Source of the DNA: Collybia mongolica
Taxonomy: Eukaryota; Basidiomycota; Agaricomycetes; Agaricales; Clitocybaceae
Assembly (NCBI GenBank): GCA_013420905.1
Contig: JAAXNY010000011.1
Span: 744,001-808,000, forward strand
DNA: 64,000 nt
Direction: 5' to 3'
The position numbers were made by a program, and so were the translations under genes. The notes beneath the pieces were generated by a model. It worked only from the letters and a program-made list of their open reading frames with translations. It was not told the DNA's origin and made no database searches. Shown here one piece after another: positions 42,201 through 53,284 of the stretch; positions within the stretch are counted from its first letter, which is position 1; every line of letters starts with the position of its first letter.

Positions 42201-43538
42201 GTATTTGACCAAAGAACATTCTCAGCCGTTAACGGGGATACTGTTGGTGGCAATGGGTGAAGTGGCATAGACTCAGATGAGGGGTTTCTTGTAGATAATG
42301 CAGGTGAGGGACTGTTCAGTGTGAATGTCCCAATGAAAGAATGGATATCCTTTATCGGCACATCAGCTAAAGGGCTTGTTTCGTATCAATTCGTACGCTG
42401 GCACAAACGATAATACTGAAACTTACCATATATTTCAGCATCCAGCCGAATGAGATCGCCCTCATCCAACTTCTGGCATTCTGCTACCGCAACCCGTAAC
42501 TTCCAATCGGTTTCTCCATCCAATTGGTCTGTTCGGATGAAACAGGTTCCAGAAGCATCAGAGGTTCGCAATAGTACGCAGTCAGCTGGAACGCGCTGGT
42601 TCTTTTCGAGATGGATAAGGTCGCCCACCCGGAGAGATGATGAAGGAACCGAACGAGTATTAGCATGGGTATTGAGATAGGCATCTTCGCGGGAAAGGAC
42701 GGACAATTCTTGAGAAGGCAAAGGTGGTTCGAGAATAAGATACTTTTGGGAGTTGGCCTCACGGTCTCGGAGATTACGTTTGTAGTCATCGTACGCTTCT
42801 TTGCCCATGGTGACAAATAAAACGAAGGCGAGGGGAGCTATGTATGTAAGGATGAACCCTAGATGTGTAGTATGTCAACAGCGGGCAAGACCCTAAAATT
42901 TGCATCCATACCAATCTTGAGGGTGGGAACCAATTGGGACAGGGCCACAAGGAGGAAATAGAGGTTGAAGAAGAACTTGAATTGTTCGTAGAATACCATG
43001 GGCAGGAACGTGAAGATATTGTATTTCTGATTTCGTACAGTATTTGGAGGAAATCGCGATTGGACCTTGTCTGCATGGGTGTGAGGGGAGCACAAATATA
43101 TAAGAATGCAACACGCACCTGGTGGCCTAAACGGTATCGTCCGAGATTTGTCTTTGTCCTTGCTACTACTGCTCCGACGTTTGAGGAGTTGAGGCGTAGG
43201 TAACTGCCGACCTGTAAGTCCAAGCCTTGAATTTTCCAAGTGAGACGCACCTCAGTTGGGGAACCAGCATCACCTCCTACCTCCTCGTCGTATGCATCAT
43301 CGTAAGAATCTTGTCTCAGTAACCCCGCCTCTTCCTCAGGGTCATCCACATATCTATCTTTCCGTGTCGACTTGCCGAGGCGAAGACTCCGTCCAGCGGT
43401 AGATGAAGAGGCCACAACAGTCACGGTAGAGTGCATCGGCATTCGAGAGCTCCGGGAGGGTGAGTCTGAATCTAAAAGAGGTGTATAGTCCGCACGCGCT
43501 TTGTTTCTTCGGAAAGATTGGAGGGGAATATCCGACAT
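39241..43538 (-). CDS. NEO1: Neo1/ATP9-type P4-ATPase (phospholipid flippase)
   Basis: A multi-exon minus-strand gene from ATG 43538 to TAG 39241-39243. The cytosolic N terminus is acidic ([21 protein letters not shown]), as in the fungal Neo1 group. P-type ATPase signatures occur in order: [18 protein letters not shown] and [13 protein letters not shown] (first membrane helices), [12 protein letters not shown] (actuator), [10 protein letters not shown], the phosphorylation site [12 protein letters not shown] (about 41.7 kb), [10 protein letters not shown] (nucleotide binding), [10 protein letters not shown] and [18 protein letters not shown] (about 40.3 kb), then the C-terminal helices to [12 protein letters not shown]. 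Neo1 proteins flip aminophospholipids in endosome/Golgi membranes and are essential in yeast. Most introns join cleanly. The exon 1-exon 2 joint near 43.2 kb does not give an in-frame intron of normal length, which may be a sequencing or annotation problem. Confidence 0.9.
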
Positions 43539-44227
43539 GTATATAGTCCACCAGACGTTGATTTTTGCAAGCTATCTAGCTTCGCAGACAGATGTATAGC
43601 GTCCAACAGATATGCCAGACTCTATACCTAGAGATGGGTAAACATATTATGCCTAACTTAAAGAAACAGGCCTTCAACTTGCCTAAAGTAGAATCAAGCC
43701 AGCGATAGCGGTCGCCCCCCCGTTGTTGAGGTTGACTTGCACAAGTTGGTGTCACTGTCACAAATTGCATCGGTCACTATTGCCACGCACATCACATGTA
43801 AACTAAGACTTGCTCAACGACCCTCGACCACACAAAATAAGCCCACCAGCGCGCTGACGCCGCAAAGCCCGCTACTTTTGAGAAATAAAGGGAATAAATA
43901 AGTGGAAATGGTGGAAAAAACAACATATTTTTTCGGTACCCTCGCGTCACTTTGTTGCTGGTAAAATAAGTAAAAAATGAAGGCTTTCCCCCAGATTTAA
44001 TTGTGATTTTGCCAATTAAATTACTTAGTAACAAAGGGTTGTTTTTCCAACATTGCCCTGGCATTTCTTTGGGGAAATTGAGTTGCCTGCCTGCAGGCCT
44101 TGACAATACCCCTTTGTCCACACCTCTTAAGCAGGCAGGAGACTCATTTTCTCAGTGTAAAAAGGCTAGAAGAAATTTCAGGGAAACAATATATTATTGT
44201 CAAATAATTGACTTGACAATAATCTAA
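43539..44227. other. Flippase promoter region and start of the repeat nest
   Basis: About 690 bp upstream of the Neo1-type gene, without ORFs of note. AT-rich in its right half, ending at the T-run of the first minus-oriented R copy. Confidence 0.45.
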
Positions 44228-45182
44228 TTATTTTTTTTTTTTTTTTTTGGTTCATATAATAATATTAAGCACATGTGGGTTTGACCCAGCTACATGCAGG
44301 CATAAAAACCTATTACCACTAAGTAGTCTGTAATGAGCCATCAGGGTGGAGCTGTACACTAAGTTGCTCTCCAGGTTGTATTATGGGTCTAGACTGAGGA
44401 TACCTGCAGTCCAACGGTATTGTACTGTACCATGTCTGAACCTCCCAACGCCTTAAAGGTTTGCCTTTGCTTGTTGGGGCATGGTCCCCTCCCTTCATGT
44501 TGGTACCCCATTCCACTCCCCCCCTGGTATTTTCAGGGCGCCCTGGAAACCCATTACTCCCCCCCAGTGTCAAAGATAAATGTCCAAACTAAATGAACAA
44601 CCCGTACCTCAAACCTGCTCCCCCTCTCCTGAATCCCCCTATTACTTTCCCCCCTGTTCCACACCGCTCTCCCAAAGCAATGACTCCCCTCCAAACTGAG
44701 GCCGCCAAATCCCACCATTGGTCAATAAACTGGCATTCTCCCCAAGAGGTGTGCTCTGTGCAGGGACAGTAGCTGATTGGGGGCCAGACCCCTTCCTCCT
44801 TTTGTGTTTGGGTGTAGTGGTTAAGTGAGTACAAATAAATCGTTGAGAATGTTGGCGGTGATGCTCCCTAAGGATCTGTGCGAAGCAGAGTACTAGAGTT
44901 GTGGTGTCCTCATGTGGCCTGGTAGTTGATGAGGTGGATGTGAACGGATTAGTGAAGCCCCCAGTACAGGCAAGATGAGATGACCCTACAGATAGTCAGG
45001 ATCAGCTCTGATAAGTTAAAAATTTGGATATGGTATAAAAGGATGGTGGCCCAGGCCGAAAGAGTGGTCTGATGAAAGGCGATGTCGATTAGGGATGAGG
45101 TGTTAGGTAGTTTAGGGATGACCTAGTGCAGGAGGGACAGATTCCCATGGTCAGATGGTGGTGGTAAAAGATCAAGAAGTGT
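44228..45182 (-). mobile_element. R repeat copy R3
   Basis: Minus-oriented copy whose poly-A appears as a T-run of about 20 at the left end. The conserved 5' end (ACTTCTTGATC on the minus strand) lies at the right. It is joined head to tail with R4. Confidence 0.8.
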
Positions 45183-46128
45183 CTTGTTTTTTTTGGTTCA
45201 TATAATAATATTAAGCACATGTGGGTTTGACCTAGCTACATGCAGGCAGAAACACCTATTACCACTAAGTAATCTGTAATGGGCCATCAGGGTGGAGTTG
45301 TACTCTAAGTTGCTCTCCAGGTCATATTACGGGTCTAGACTGAGGATACCTGCAGTCCAATGGTATTGTACTGTACCATGTCTGAACCTCCCAACACCTT
45401 AAAGGTTTGCCTTTGCTTGTTGGGGCATGGTCCCCTCCCTTCATGTTGGTACCCTGTTCCACTCCCCCCCTGGTATTTTCAGGTCACCCTGGAAACCCAT
45501 TACTCCCCCCCAGTGTCAAAGATAAATGTCCAATCTAAATGAACAACCCATACCTCAAACCTGCTCCCCCTCTCCTGAATCCCCCTATTACTTGCCCCCC
45601 TGTTCCACACTGCTCTCCCAAAACGATGACTCTCCTCCAAACTGAGGCTGCCAAATCCTACCATGGATGATAAACTGACATTCTTCCCAAGAGGTGTGCT
45701 CTGTGCAGGGACAGTAGCTGATCGGGGGCCAGACCCCTTCCTCCTTTTGTATTTGGGTGTAGTGGTTAAGTGAGCATGAATGAATTCATCAAAAATGTTG
45801 GCAGTGACGCTCCCTAAGGATCTGTGCTAAGCAGAGTACAAGAGTTGTGGTGTCCTCATGTGGCCTGGTAGTTGATAAGTGGATGTGAACAGATTAGAGA
45901 AGCCCCCAGTACAGGCAAAATGGAGAGGACCCTGCAGATAGTCAGGATCAGCTCCGATAAGTTAAAAATTTGGATATTGTATAAAAGAATAGTGGCCCAG
46001 GCCAATAAAGTGGTCTGATGAAAGGCGATCTCGATTAGGGATGAGGTGTTAGGTAGTTTAGAGACAACCTAGTGCAGGAGGGACAAATTCCCATGGTTGG
46101 ATGGTGGTGGTAAAAGATCAAGAAGTGT
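45183..46128 (-). mobile_element. R repeat copy R4
   Basis: Minus-oriented copy with a short T-run (TTTTTTTT) at the left and the 5' end at the right. Only a few bases separate it from R3, so one copy landed at the edge of the other. Confidence 0.8.
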
Positions 46129-47049
46129 CGTCTTGCTACATATTACAAATGGATGTTGTCTGTATATCACTTCACTACACTTTGCCAGGGGTCTCTATCC
46201 TATATACCTATTCTAAACAATAGCTATAGAGTCCCATTGTTTCCACATAGCTCAGGATCATAGTGTACACTATCTACAAGTGAACCAATGTGCTCTGACA
46301 GGAACCCAATGTACTCCAACTGGAATCTGATATACCAGCGCTAGTGCGAATGCCAATGTGCAATGCTGATTATGATACCAATATGTGTGAAGTCAGAGCC
46401 ATATGCATGGAATTGGGTATTCCCCTTACAGTGATCTTCTAAATCCTACAGCCAATAGTTCCATTTTTTTAGTTAATGTTTCTGAATTCTCCAGCCCATT
46501 TGACAGAATCAGCCCTCCAGATGGAATGTATAACTGTCAAAACAGAATTATGTATAAGCATAGCTGTTATTGCTCCCTCACCTAGTATATTGAGTCACAC
46601 TGTGACAATGAACATAAATAGATATAACATATGGATGGTGGTGGTTTGAAAGAGAAATGGAAAGAGAAATCAGAAGAAGTACAGTGGATTTTTGAATGTG
46701 CTGTGAATGGAAGTTGCCACAAGGCAAACAAGAAGGGTTTTGGCAGTGCAATATGTTAGTGTATATGTAGATGCCAATTTCAGACCCCTCTATGGCAAAA
46801 TGGTTGAGCATATCTTGTATTTGACTAAGCAACCATAGTACAATGAATCAATTCTCAAAGAGGACAATTTTTAAAATAAAATGGTAGAGGGACAAATAAG
46901 TACAAAAAATGCCAAACAATTGAGATGCTGAGATGCAGCCTCAATTAACTGTCTGGTTGTTTACTTGGTTTTCAGCCTACAAAATACTTGTCTTATAAAT
47001 AGGACTTGTAACAGCATGTGAACCACACAGAAGGCACAGCTGTAAATTA
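46129..47049. repeat. AT-rich spacer with an S-type repeat (copy 1)
   Basis: No gene seen. About 46250-46520 shares a roughly 260-bp segment with 52440-52690, including ACTATCTACAAGTGAACCAA and TTCCCCTTACAGTGATCTTC; the element type is unknown. Confidence 0.5.
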
Positions 47050-47220
47050 ACACTTCTTGATCTTTTACCACCACCATCCAACTGTGGGAATTTGTCCCTC
47101 CTGCACTAGGTCATCCCTAAACTACCTAACACCTCATCCCTAATCAAGATTGCCTTTCATCAGACCATTCTTTCAGCCTGGGCCACTATCCTTTTACACC
47201 ATATCCAAATTTCTAACTTA

Positions 47221-48828
47221 CAGTGGCTCAAACAACTGCCCCAATGTTTGTACATTTTTGAAAGATCAATATGGTATGAAGTGCTGACATAAGCAGGGGA
47301 CCTGGGGTAATTATGTAAGATACTATGACATCGTGGCTTTCCAATGGACCCTGGATCATGTGATTTGGATCAATATCCATTAAGCTATAAGCCAAACAAA
47401 ATGGTTACTTATTGGGGCAGTTTTTTGACCCTTATCTTATTTTCCATTATTCTGGCATTTATGATCCAATGCAAGAACATTATGGACTGTGGGAAGAATA
47501 AACAATGTCATGTGACTTTATTTGTATCAATTTGACATGTTGGAATTGGTTCAATCATCTTCTTGACCTCTTACCACCATCATGAAAGCCATTTCTACTG
47601 CTCAGCACAATACTGTTGTTTCTCTCCTCAATGAGGGCTATTCTCAGCGTCAAATCAAGGAGAAAACTGGTCTAGGGAAGGGTACCATCAGTAGGATCAG
47701 CAAAGATGTGGATGGAAACAAAGAAAACAACCTTGGTGGCCGCCCCTCCAAGCTGTCTGTTCGTGACAAACAGTCAATTATTCGTCAAATCAAGTCAGGG
47801 AAGCTTGATAATGCAGTTCAGGCTACCCAATTCATCAATGGCATCATCCCCAATCCTGTCACACCCCAGACAGTCAGAAATGCACTCAAGGAAAATCAAT
47901 TTTATGCTGCTACAAAGAGGAAAGCTCCTCTTCTCAAACGAGCCCATCGCATCCGGCGTCTCCAGTTTGCAAAATATCATGAAAGCTGGACTGTGGAGGA
48001 CTGGAAAAGGGTTCTATGGACAGATGAGACCAAAATCAATAGGATTGGGTCAGATGGAAAGGTTTATGTCTGGAAACAAAGGGGAGAACCACCATCTGAT
48101 AGAACAACATCACCTACTGTCAAACATGGAGGAGGAGGAAACCTCATGGTATGGGGTTGTATGGGGTGGAATGGAGTGGGAAAGCTCATAGAGGTGCAGG
48201 GGAACATGGACAAGGTTCAATACTGTGAAATTTTGGAGAGTGGAGTTCAGGAAAGTTTTGAGAAGTTGGAAATGGTGGATGGCGAGCGCTACTTTCAGCA
48301 AGATAACGACCCCAAACACACATCTGGACTGGCCACACAGTGGTTTGAAGACAACAACATTCAAGTCCTTGGCTGGCCTGCCCAATCCCCTGACATGAAT
48401 CCAATAGAACACCTTTGGGAACATCTCAAGCGCCGTCTTAAAGAATATCCGACACCACCCAAAGGAGTACATGAGTTGTGGGATAGATTGGCTGAAGAGT
48501 GGGGTGAAATTCCACCAGAGGTATGCCAAAACCTGATAGAAAGTATGCCCAGGCGGATACAAGCAGTTATAAAGGCAAAAGGTGGTCATACAAAGTATTA
48601 GATAGAAAATTAATAGAGGGTCAAAAAACTGCCCCAATGAGTAATCATTTTGTTTGGCCTATAGCTTAATGGGTTTTGATCCAAATCACATGATCCAGGG
48701 TTCATTGGAAAGCCACGATGTCATAGTATCTTACATAATTACCCCAGGTCCCCTGCTTATGTCAGCACTTCATACCATATTGATCTTTCAAAAATGTACA
48801 AACATTGGGGCAGTTTTTTGAGCCACTG
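47221..48828 (+). mobile_element. Tc1-like DNA transposon, apparently intact
   Basis: A 1608-bp element flanked by TA duplications (47219-47220 and 48829-48830), with inverted repeats of about 212 bp (47221-47432 and 48618-48828) that are nearly identical. Each inverted repeat carries the same 20-bp core, CAAAAAACTGCCCCAAT, at both of its ends in opposite orientation, which could give two transposase sites per end. The single uninterrupted ORF lies between them. Insertion into R5 makes it younger than that repeat. Confidence 0.93.
47582..48601 (+). CDS. Tc1-family transposase, 339 aa, DD34E
   Basis: An uninterrupted ORF between the inverted repeats. The N-terminal half has two helix-turn-helix parts (VSLLNEGYSQRQIKEKTGLG, then LSVRDKQSIIRQI) with a GRPSK AT-hook-like linker (LGGRPSKLS). 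The catalytic domain has WTDETKINRIGSDG (first Asp), the glycine-rich VKHGGGGNLMVWG box, FQQDNDPKHTS (second Asp) and PIEHLW (Glu). There are 34 residues between the second Asp and the Glu, the classic Tc1 spacing. Length is normal for Tc1 transposases (about 340). No stops or frameshifts, so it may be functional. It cuts and pastes its element at TA dinucleotides in the nucleus. Confidence 0.95.
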   Translation: MKAISTAQHNTVVSLLNEGYSQRQIKEKTGLGKGTISRISKDVDGNKENNLGGRPSKLSVRDKQSIIRQIKSGKLDNAVQATQFINGIIPNPVTPQTVRNALKENQFYAATKRKAPLLKRAHRIRRLQFAKYHESWTVEDWKRVLWTDETKINRIGSDGKVYVWKQRGEPPSDRTTSPTVKHGGGGNLMVWGCMGWNGVGKLIEVQGNMDKVQYCEILESGVQESFEKLEMVDGERYFQQDNDPKHTSGLATQWFEDNNIQVLGWPAQSPDMNPIEHLWEHLKRRLKEYPTPPKGVHELWDRLAEEWGEIPPEVCQNLIESMPRRIQAVIKAKGGHTKY

Positions 48829-49860
48829 TATCAGAGCTGATCCTGACTATCTGCAGGGTCATCTCATCTTGCCTGTACTGGGGGCTTCACTAATCTGTTC
48901 ACATCCACCTCATCGACTACCAGGCCACATGAGGACACCACAACTCTTGTACTCTGCTTTGCGCAGATCCTTAGGGAGCGTCACCACCAACATTTTCAAC
49001 GATTTATTCGTACTTGCTCAACCACTACACCCAAATACAAAAGGAGGAAGGGGTCTGGCCCCTGATCAGCTACTGTCCCTGCACAGAGCACACCTCTTTG
49101 GAAGAATGTCAGTTTATCATCCATGGTAGGATTTGGCAGCCTCAGTTTGGAGGAGAGTCATCGTTTTGGGAGAGCAGTGTGGAACAGGGGGGCAAGTAAT
49201 AGGGGGATTCAGGAGAGGGGGAGCAGGTTTGAGGTATGGGTTGTTCATTTAGATTGGACATTTATCTTTGACACTGGGGGGGAGTAATGGGTTTCCAGGG
49301 TGACCTGAAAATACCAGGGGGGGAGTGGAACAGGGTACCAACATGAAGGGAGGGGACCATGCCCTGACAAGCAAAGGCAAACCTTTAAGACATTGGGAGG
49401 TTCAGACATGGTACAGTACAATACCGTTGGACTGCAGGTATCCTCAGTCTAGACCCATAGAATGACCTGGAGAGAAACTTAGTGTACAGCTCCACTGTGA
49501 TGGCCCATTATAGATTACTTGGTGGTAGTAGGTGACTCTGCCTGTGTGTAGCTGGGTTACATCCACATGTGCTTAATATTATTTGACCAAAAAAAAAAAA
49601 AAAATATGTAGCAAGAAAATCATTGTTGATAATGTTTAGAAAAATACAAACAAGTATGAACACATACAAACATATACATGAGGTACTACAGTAGCTCAAA
49701 AAACTGTCCCAATGTTTGGCCATTTCTAATAACACAACAGTCACTAGTAATACCATCCTGCAAAAATTATATGTTATACTGCATCATCTTAGCTTTCATT
49801 GGACCCTGGATTATGTGATTTGGACAAATATTGATGGAATAATAAATAAAACAAAATAAT

Positions 49861-50802
49861 CTTTTTTTTTGGTCAAATAATATTAAGCGCATGTGGGTTT
49901 GACCCAGCTACATGTGGGCATAGACACCTATTACCACTAAGTAATCTGTAATGAGCCATCAGGGTGGAGTTGTACTCTAAGTTGCTCTCCAGGTCATATT
50001 ACAGGTCTAGACTGAGGATACCTGCAGTCCAATGGTATTGTACTGTACCATGTCTGAACCTCCCAATGCCTTAAAGGTTTGCCTTTGCTTGTTGGGGCAT
50101 GGTCCCCTCCCTTCACGTTGGTACCCCGTTCCACTCCCCCCCTGGTATTTTCAGGGCGCCCTGGAAACCCATTACTCCCCCCCAGTGTCAAAGATAAATG
50201 TCCAAACTAAATGAACAACCCATACCTCAAACCTGCTCCCCCTCTCCTGAATCCCCCCTATTACTTTCCCCCCTGTTCCACACCACTCTCCCAAAGCGAT
50301 GACTCCCCTCAAAATGAGGCCGCCAAATCCCACCATTGGTCAATAAACTGGCATTCTCCCCAAGAGGTGTGCTCTGTGCAGGGACAGTAGCTGATTGGGG
50401 GCCAGACCCCTTCCTCCTTTTGTGTTTGGGTGTAGTGGTTAAGCGAGTACAAATAAATCGTCGAGAATGTTGGCGGTGACGCTCCCTAAGGATCTGCGCA
50501 AAGCAGAGTACTAGAGTTGTGGTGTCCTCATGTGGCCTGGTAGTTGATGAGGTGGATGTGAACGGATTAGTGAAGCCCCCAGTACAGGCAAGATGAGATG
50601 ACCCTGCAGATAGTCAGGATCAGCTCTGATAAGTTAAAAATTTGGATATGGTATAAAAGGATGGTGGCCCAGGCCGAAAGAGTGGTCTGATGAAAGGCGA
50701 TGTCGATTAGGGATGAGGTGTTAGGTAGTTTAGGGACAACCTAGTGCAGGAGGGACAAATTCCCACAGTCGGATGGTGGTGGTAAAAGATCAAGAAGCAT
50801 TG
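49861..50802 (-). mobile_element. R repeat copy R6
   Basis: A 942-bp minus-oriented copy inserted in the inverted repeat of Tc1-like element 2, flanked by a 12-bp duplication AAACAAAATAAT (49849-49860 and 50803-50814). The right inverted repeat of the host element shows the uninterrupted site. Confidence 0.88.
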
Positions 50803-50984
50803 AAACAAAATAATCAATCATTGGGACAGTTTTTTGACCTTTTGTTATTTTAGTAATATTCCTTCTACAGCAAGCCAAATCACAATAAGTTTAAGTGTGG
50901 GAGTAATAAACAAGGTCATGTGACTTTGTTAATATAAGTTTGAAATGTTGAAATCATTTCAACCACTCTCTTTCTCTTTTACCA

Positions 50985-52185
50985 GCATATGAGACCCATA
51001 CTCTCTACCAAGCACACTTCTGTTATTTCCCTTCTTTAAAAAGGCTATACCCTGCATTAAATTGAGGATAAAACTGGTGTGGACAAGTCTACCATTGGTA
51101 GAATCAAGAGAGAGGTTGATAGGAACAAGAAAACAGCAAAGGAGGCTGTCTTTCCAAACTTACTCCTTGTGACAAGTAATCAATTATTCAACAAATTACT
51201 ACAGGAAAGCTTGATGATGCTGTTCAAGCTACCCATTACATCAACAACATCCTTCCCAGTCCTGTCATATCTCAAACAGTCAGAAATGCACTCAAGCATA
51301 ATGACTTTTGCTCTGTTGTCAAGCAGAAACATCCCCTGCTTAAAAAGGCCCATTGATTGGAGCATCTCAGATTTGCCAGGTATCATGAAAATTGGACAGT
51401 GGAGAATTGGAAGAGGGTCTTGTAGTCAGATGAGACCAAAATCAAAAGAATTGGGTCAGATGAAAGGGTGTATACTTGGAAGAAGAAGGGGGAACCACTT
51501 TCTGACAGGACCACTACACCTACAGTCAAGCATGGAGGAGGAAACAATCTTATGGTATGGGGGTGTATGGGGTGGAATGGGGTGGGGATGCTTACAGAAG
51601 TCCAGGGGATCATGAATGCAGACCAATACTGCCAAATTTTGGATGGGGGAGTGGTTGAAAGTTTTGAAAAGTTGGAGATGGCAGAGGGTGAGAGGATTTT
51701 TCAGCAGGACAATGACTCCAAACATGCCTCCAACAAGACAACAAAGTGGTTTGAGGACAACAACATTTAAGTCCTGGTCTGGCCTGCACAATCCCCTGAC
51801 TTGCATACCATTGAACACCTTTGGATAGAGCTGAAGAAGGCTTTGAAGAGATATCCAAGTCCACCAAAGGGAGTACATGAATTGTGGGACAGGGTTGCAG
51901 AAGAGTAGAATAAAATTACACTAGAAACCTGTTAGAATGAGAAAGACCAAAGAAGAGAGAAGTTCCAGAAGTGTCCAGATAAAGCACCAGAATGACCACA
52001 ACAGTTGTATTGGCAACAGTGAAGTTAAGTCTAGTCTAGGTGGCTCAGTAATGTGGCATTGAGCACGTGAGACAAGAAGTCACGTGATTCTAGATCTAAC
52101 AAAACCTGCCAAAGACTTATAGAAAGCATGCCTAGAAGGATCCAAGTAGTTATCAAGGCAAAAGGTTATACCAAGTACTAATTGT
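50985..52185 (+). pseudogene. Tc1-family transposase, decayed
   Basis: Homologous to the 339-aa transposase at 47582. Recognisable pieces are PTVKHGGGNNLMVWGCMGWN, FQQDNDSKHAS (second Asp kept) and TIEHLW (Glu kept), with NLIESMPRR matched by a late LIESMPRR-like piece after the 170-bp insertion. Several stops (for example TAA at about 51767-51769 and TAG near 51906) and frame shifts make it inactive. Confidence 0.85.
51932..52101. mobile_element. 170-bp MITE- or SINE-like insertion
   Basis: It interrupts the decayed Tc1 transposase; the intact relative shows no such sequence. Flanked by AAACCTG (51925-51931 and 52102-52108). Its ends are weakly inverted (TTAGA..TCTAA), and it holds an A-box-like TGGCTCAGTAATG. 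No coding capacity. Confidence 0.6.
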
Positions 52186-52409
52186 ATAAATAATAATGGG
52201 TCAAAAAACTGTCCCAATGATTGATTATTTTGTTTATTTATTATTCCATCAATATTTGTCCAAATCACATAGTCCAGGGGTCAAATGAAAACTGAGATGA
52301 TGCAGTATAACATATAATTTTTGCAGGATGGTATTACTAGTGACTGTTGTGTTATTAAGAAAACATTAAGAAATGTCCAAATATTGGAATAGTTTTTTGA
52401 GCTACTGTA

Positions 52410-53284
52410 GTTATACATTCCATCTGGAGGGCTGCCATATGGCTCAGGGTTGTAGTGTATACTATCTACAAGTGAACCAATGTGCTCTGACAGGAACCCA
52501 ATGTACTCCAACTGGAATCTGATGTGCAAGTGCTAGTGCCAATGCCAATTACAATGCCAATGTCCAATGTCTGACATATGAAGTTGGAGCCATGTGCATG
52601 GAATTGGGCATTCCCCTTACAGTGATCTTCTAAATCCTATAGCCAATAGTTCCAATTTTTTATTTATGTTTCCAAATTCTCCAGTCCATTAAAGCAAATT
52701 TAAATTACATCCATAGGCCTTGTTGTTGTTGATATGCAATTATTTATATTGTAGGAACTTTGATGGTATTGTTTGTTTGGCTAGCTGTGTGGCAAAGTCA
52801 TACACAAACTTGTTATTCATTTGTAATATGCTTGTAGTGAGAGAGCTGCTTTTGATCATGATATTTGAAGGTGTATAAACAGATACAAATACATATAATT
52901 ATACCAACTGGGTAGCCCTTCACCATATCTAGTAGTAGCAATTTAACTTGAATCCATAGGCCTTGCCATTGTGGAGATATGCATTGTTTGGTATTGTGGA
53001 AAAAGTTTGACCCAAAGTGGAACAAGCCTCTTGTAATCATGCTTACATTGTCAAATATGCTGTTAGTTCTAACAGCATAGTTGACAAACATAAGCATGAT
53101 TATGTAGTAAATAGTTATTATTTAATTCCTGAGATATCCCAAGAAAAAAACCAAGTAACTCAAATTTATAGTATTATATGCAGCCCATGTTAGCAGTTGC
53201 CTTTTTTGCTCAGAATCTGTGCATCAGCTAATTTTAATTCCCACAGTTAAAAAAATATTTCTTCAACTACAAAGTGTGACAATG
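52410..53284. repeat. S-type repeat (copy 2) and AT-rich spacer
   Basis: 52430-52690 matches 46250-46520 in direct orientation. The rest is AT-rich, with no gene seen. Confidence 0.5.

Larger units (their letters stand above)
47050..49604 (+). mobile_element. R repeat copy R5, interrupted by a Tc1 element
   Basis: Plus-oriented R copy made of 47050-47220 and 48831-49604, with a poly-A end at about 49589-49604. It is split by the Tc1-like element, whose TA target lies in the R sequence CTTATCAGAGC; the uninterrupted form is seen in R1, R2 and R7. Confidence 0.85.
49689..52407 (+). mobile_element. Tc1-like element 2, decayed and carrying two insertions
   Basis: Starts CAGTAGCTCAAAAAACTGTCCC after a TA (49687-49688) and ends in the inverted form GCTACTG before TA (52408-52409), so the ends resemble the intact element's CAGTGGCTCAAA. 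It contains R6 (49861-50802) in its left inverted repeat and a 170-bp insertion (51932-52101) in the transposase. Removing both leaves about 1.6 kb, the size of the intact relative. Confidence 0.85.

Noticed and set aside
44319..44834. Glycine-rich ORFs in the R repeats (VWPPISYCPCTEHTSWGE..)
   Set aside because: Present as parallel ORFs in several copies but broken in others, without conserved start or known domain; the repeat body is more likely non-coding.
48110..48637. 175-codon minus-strand ORF opposite the Tc1 transposase
   Set aside because: Antisense shadow of a clear DD34E transposase.
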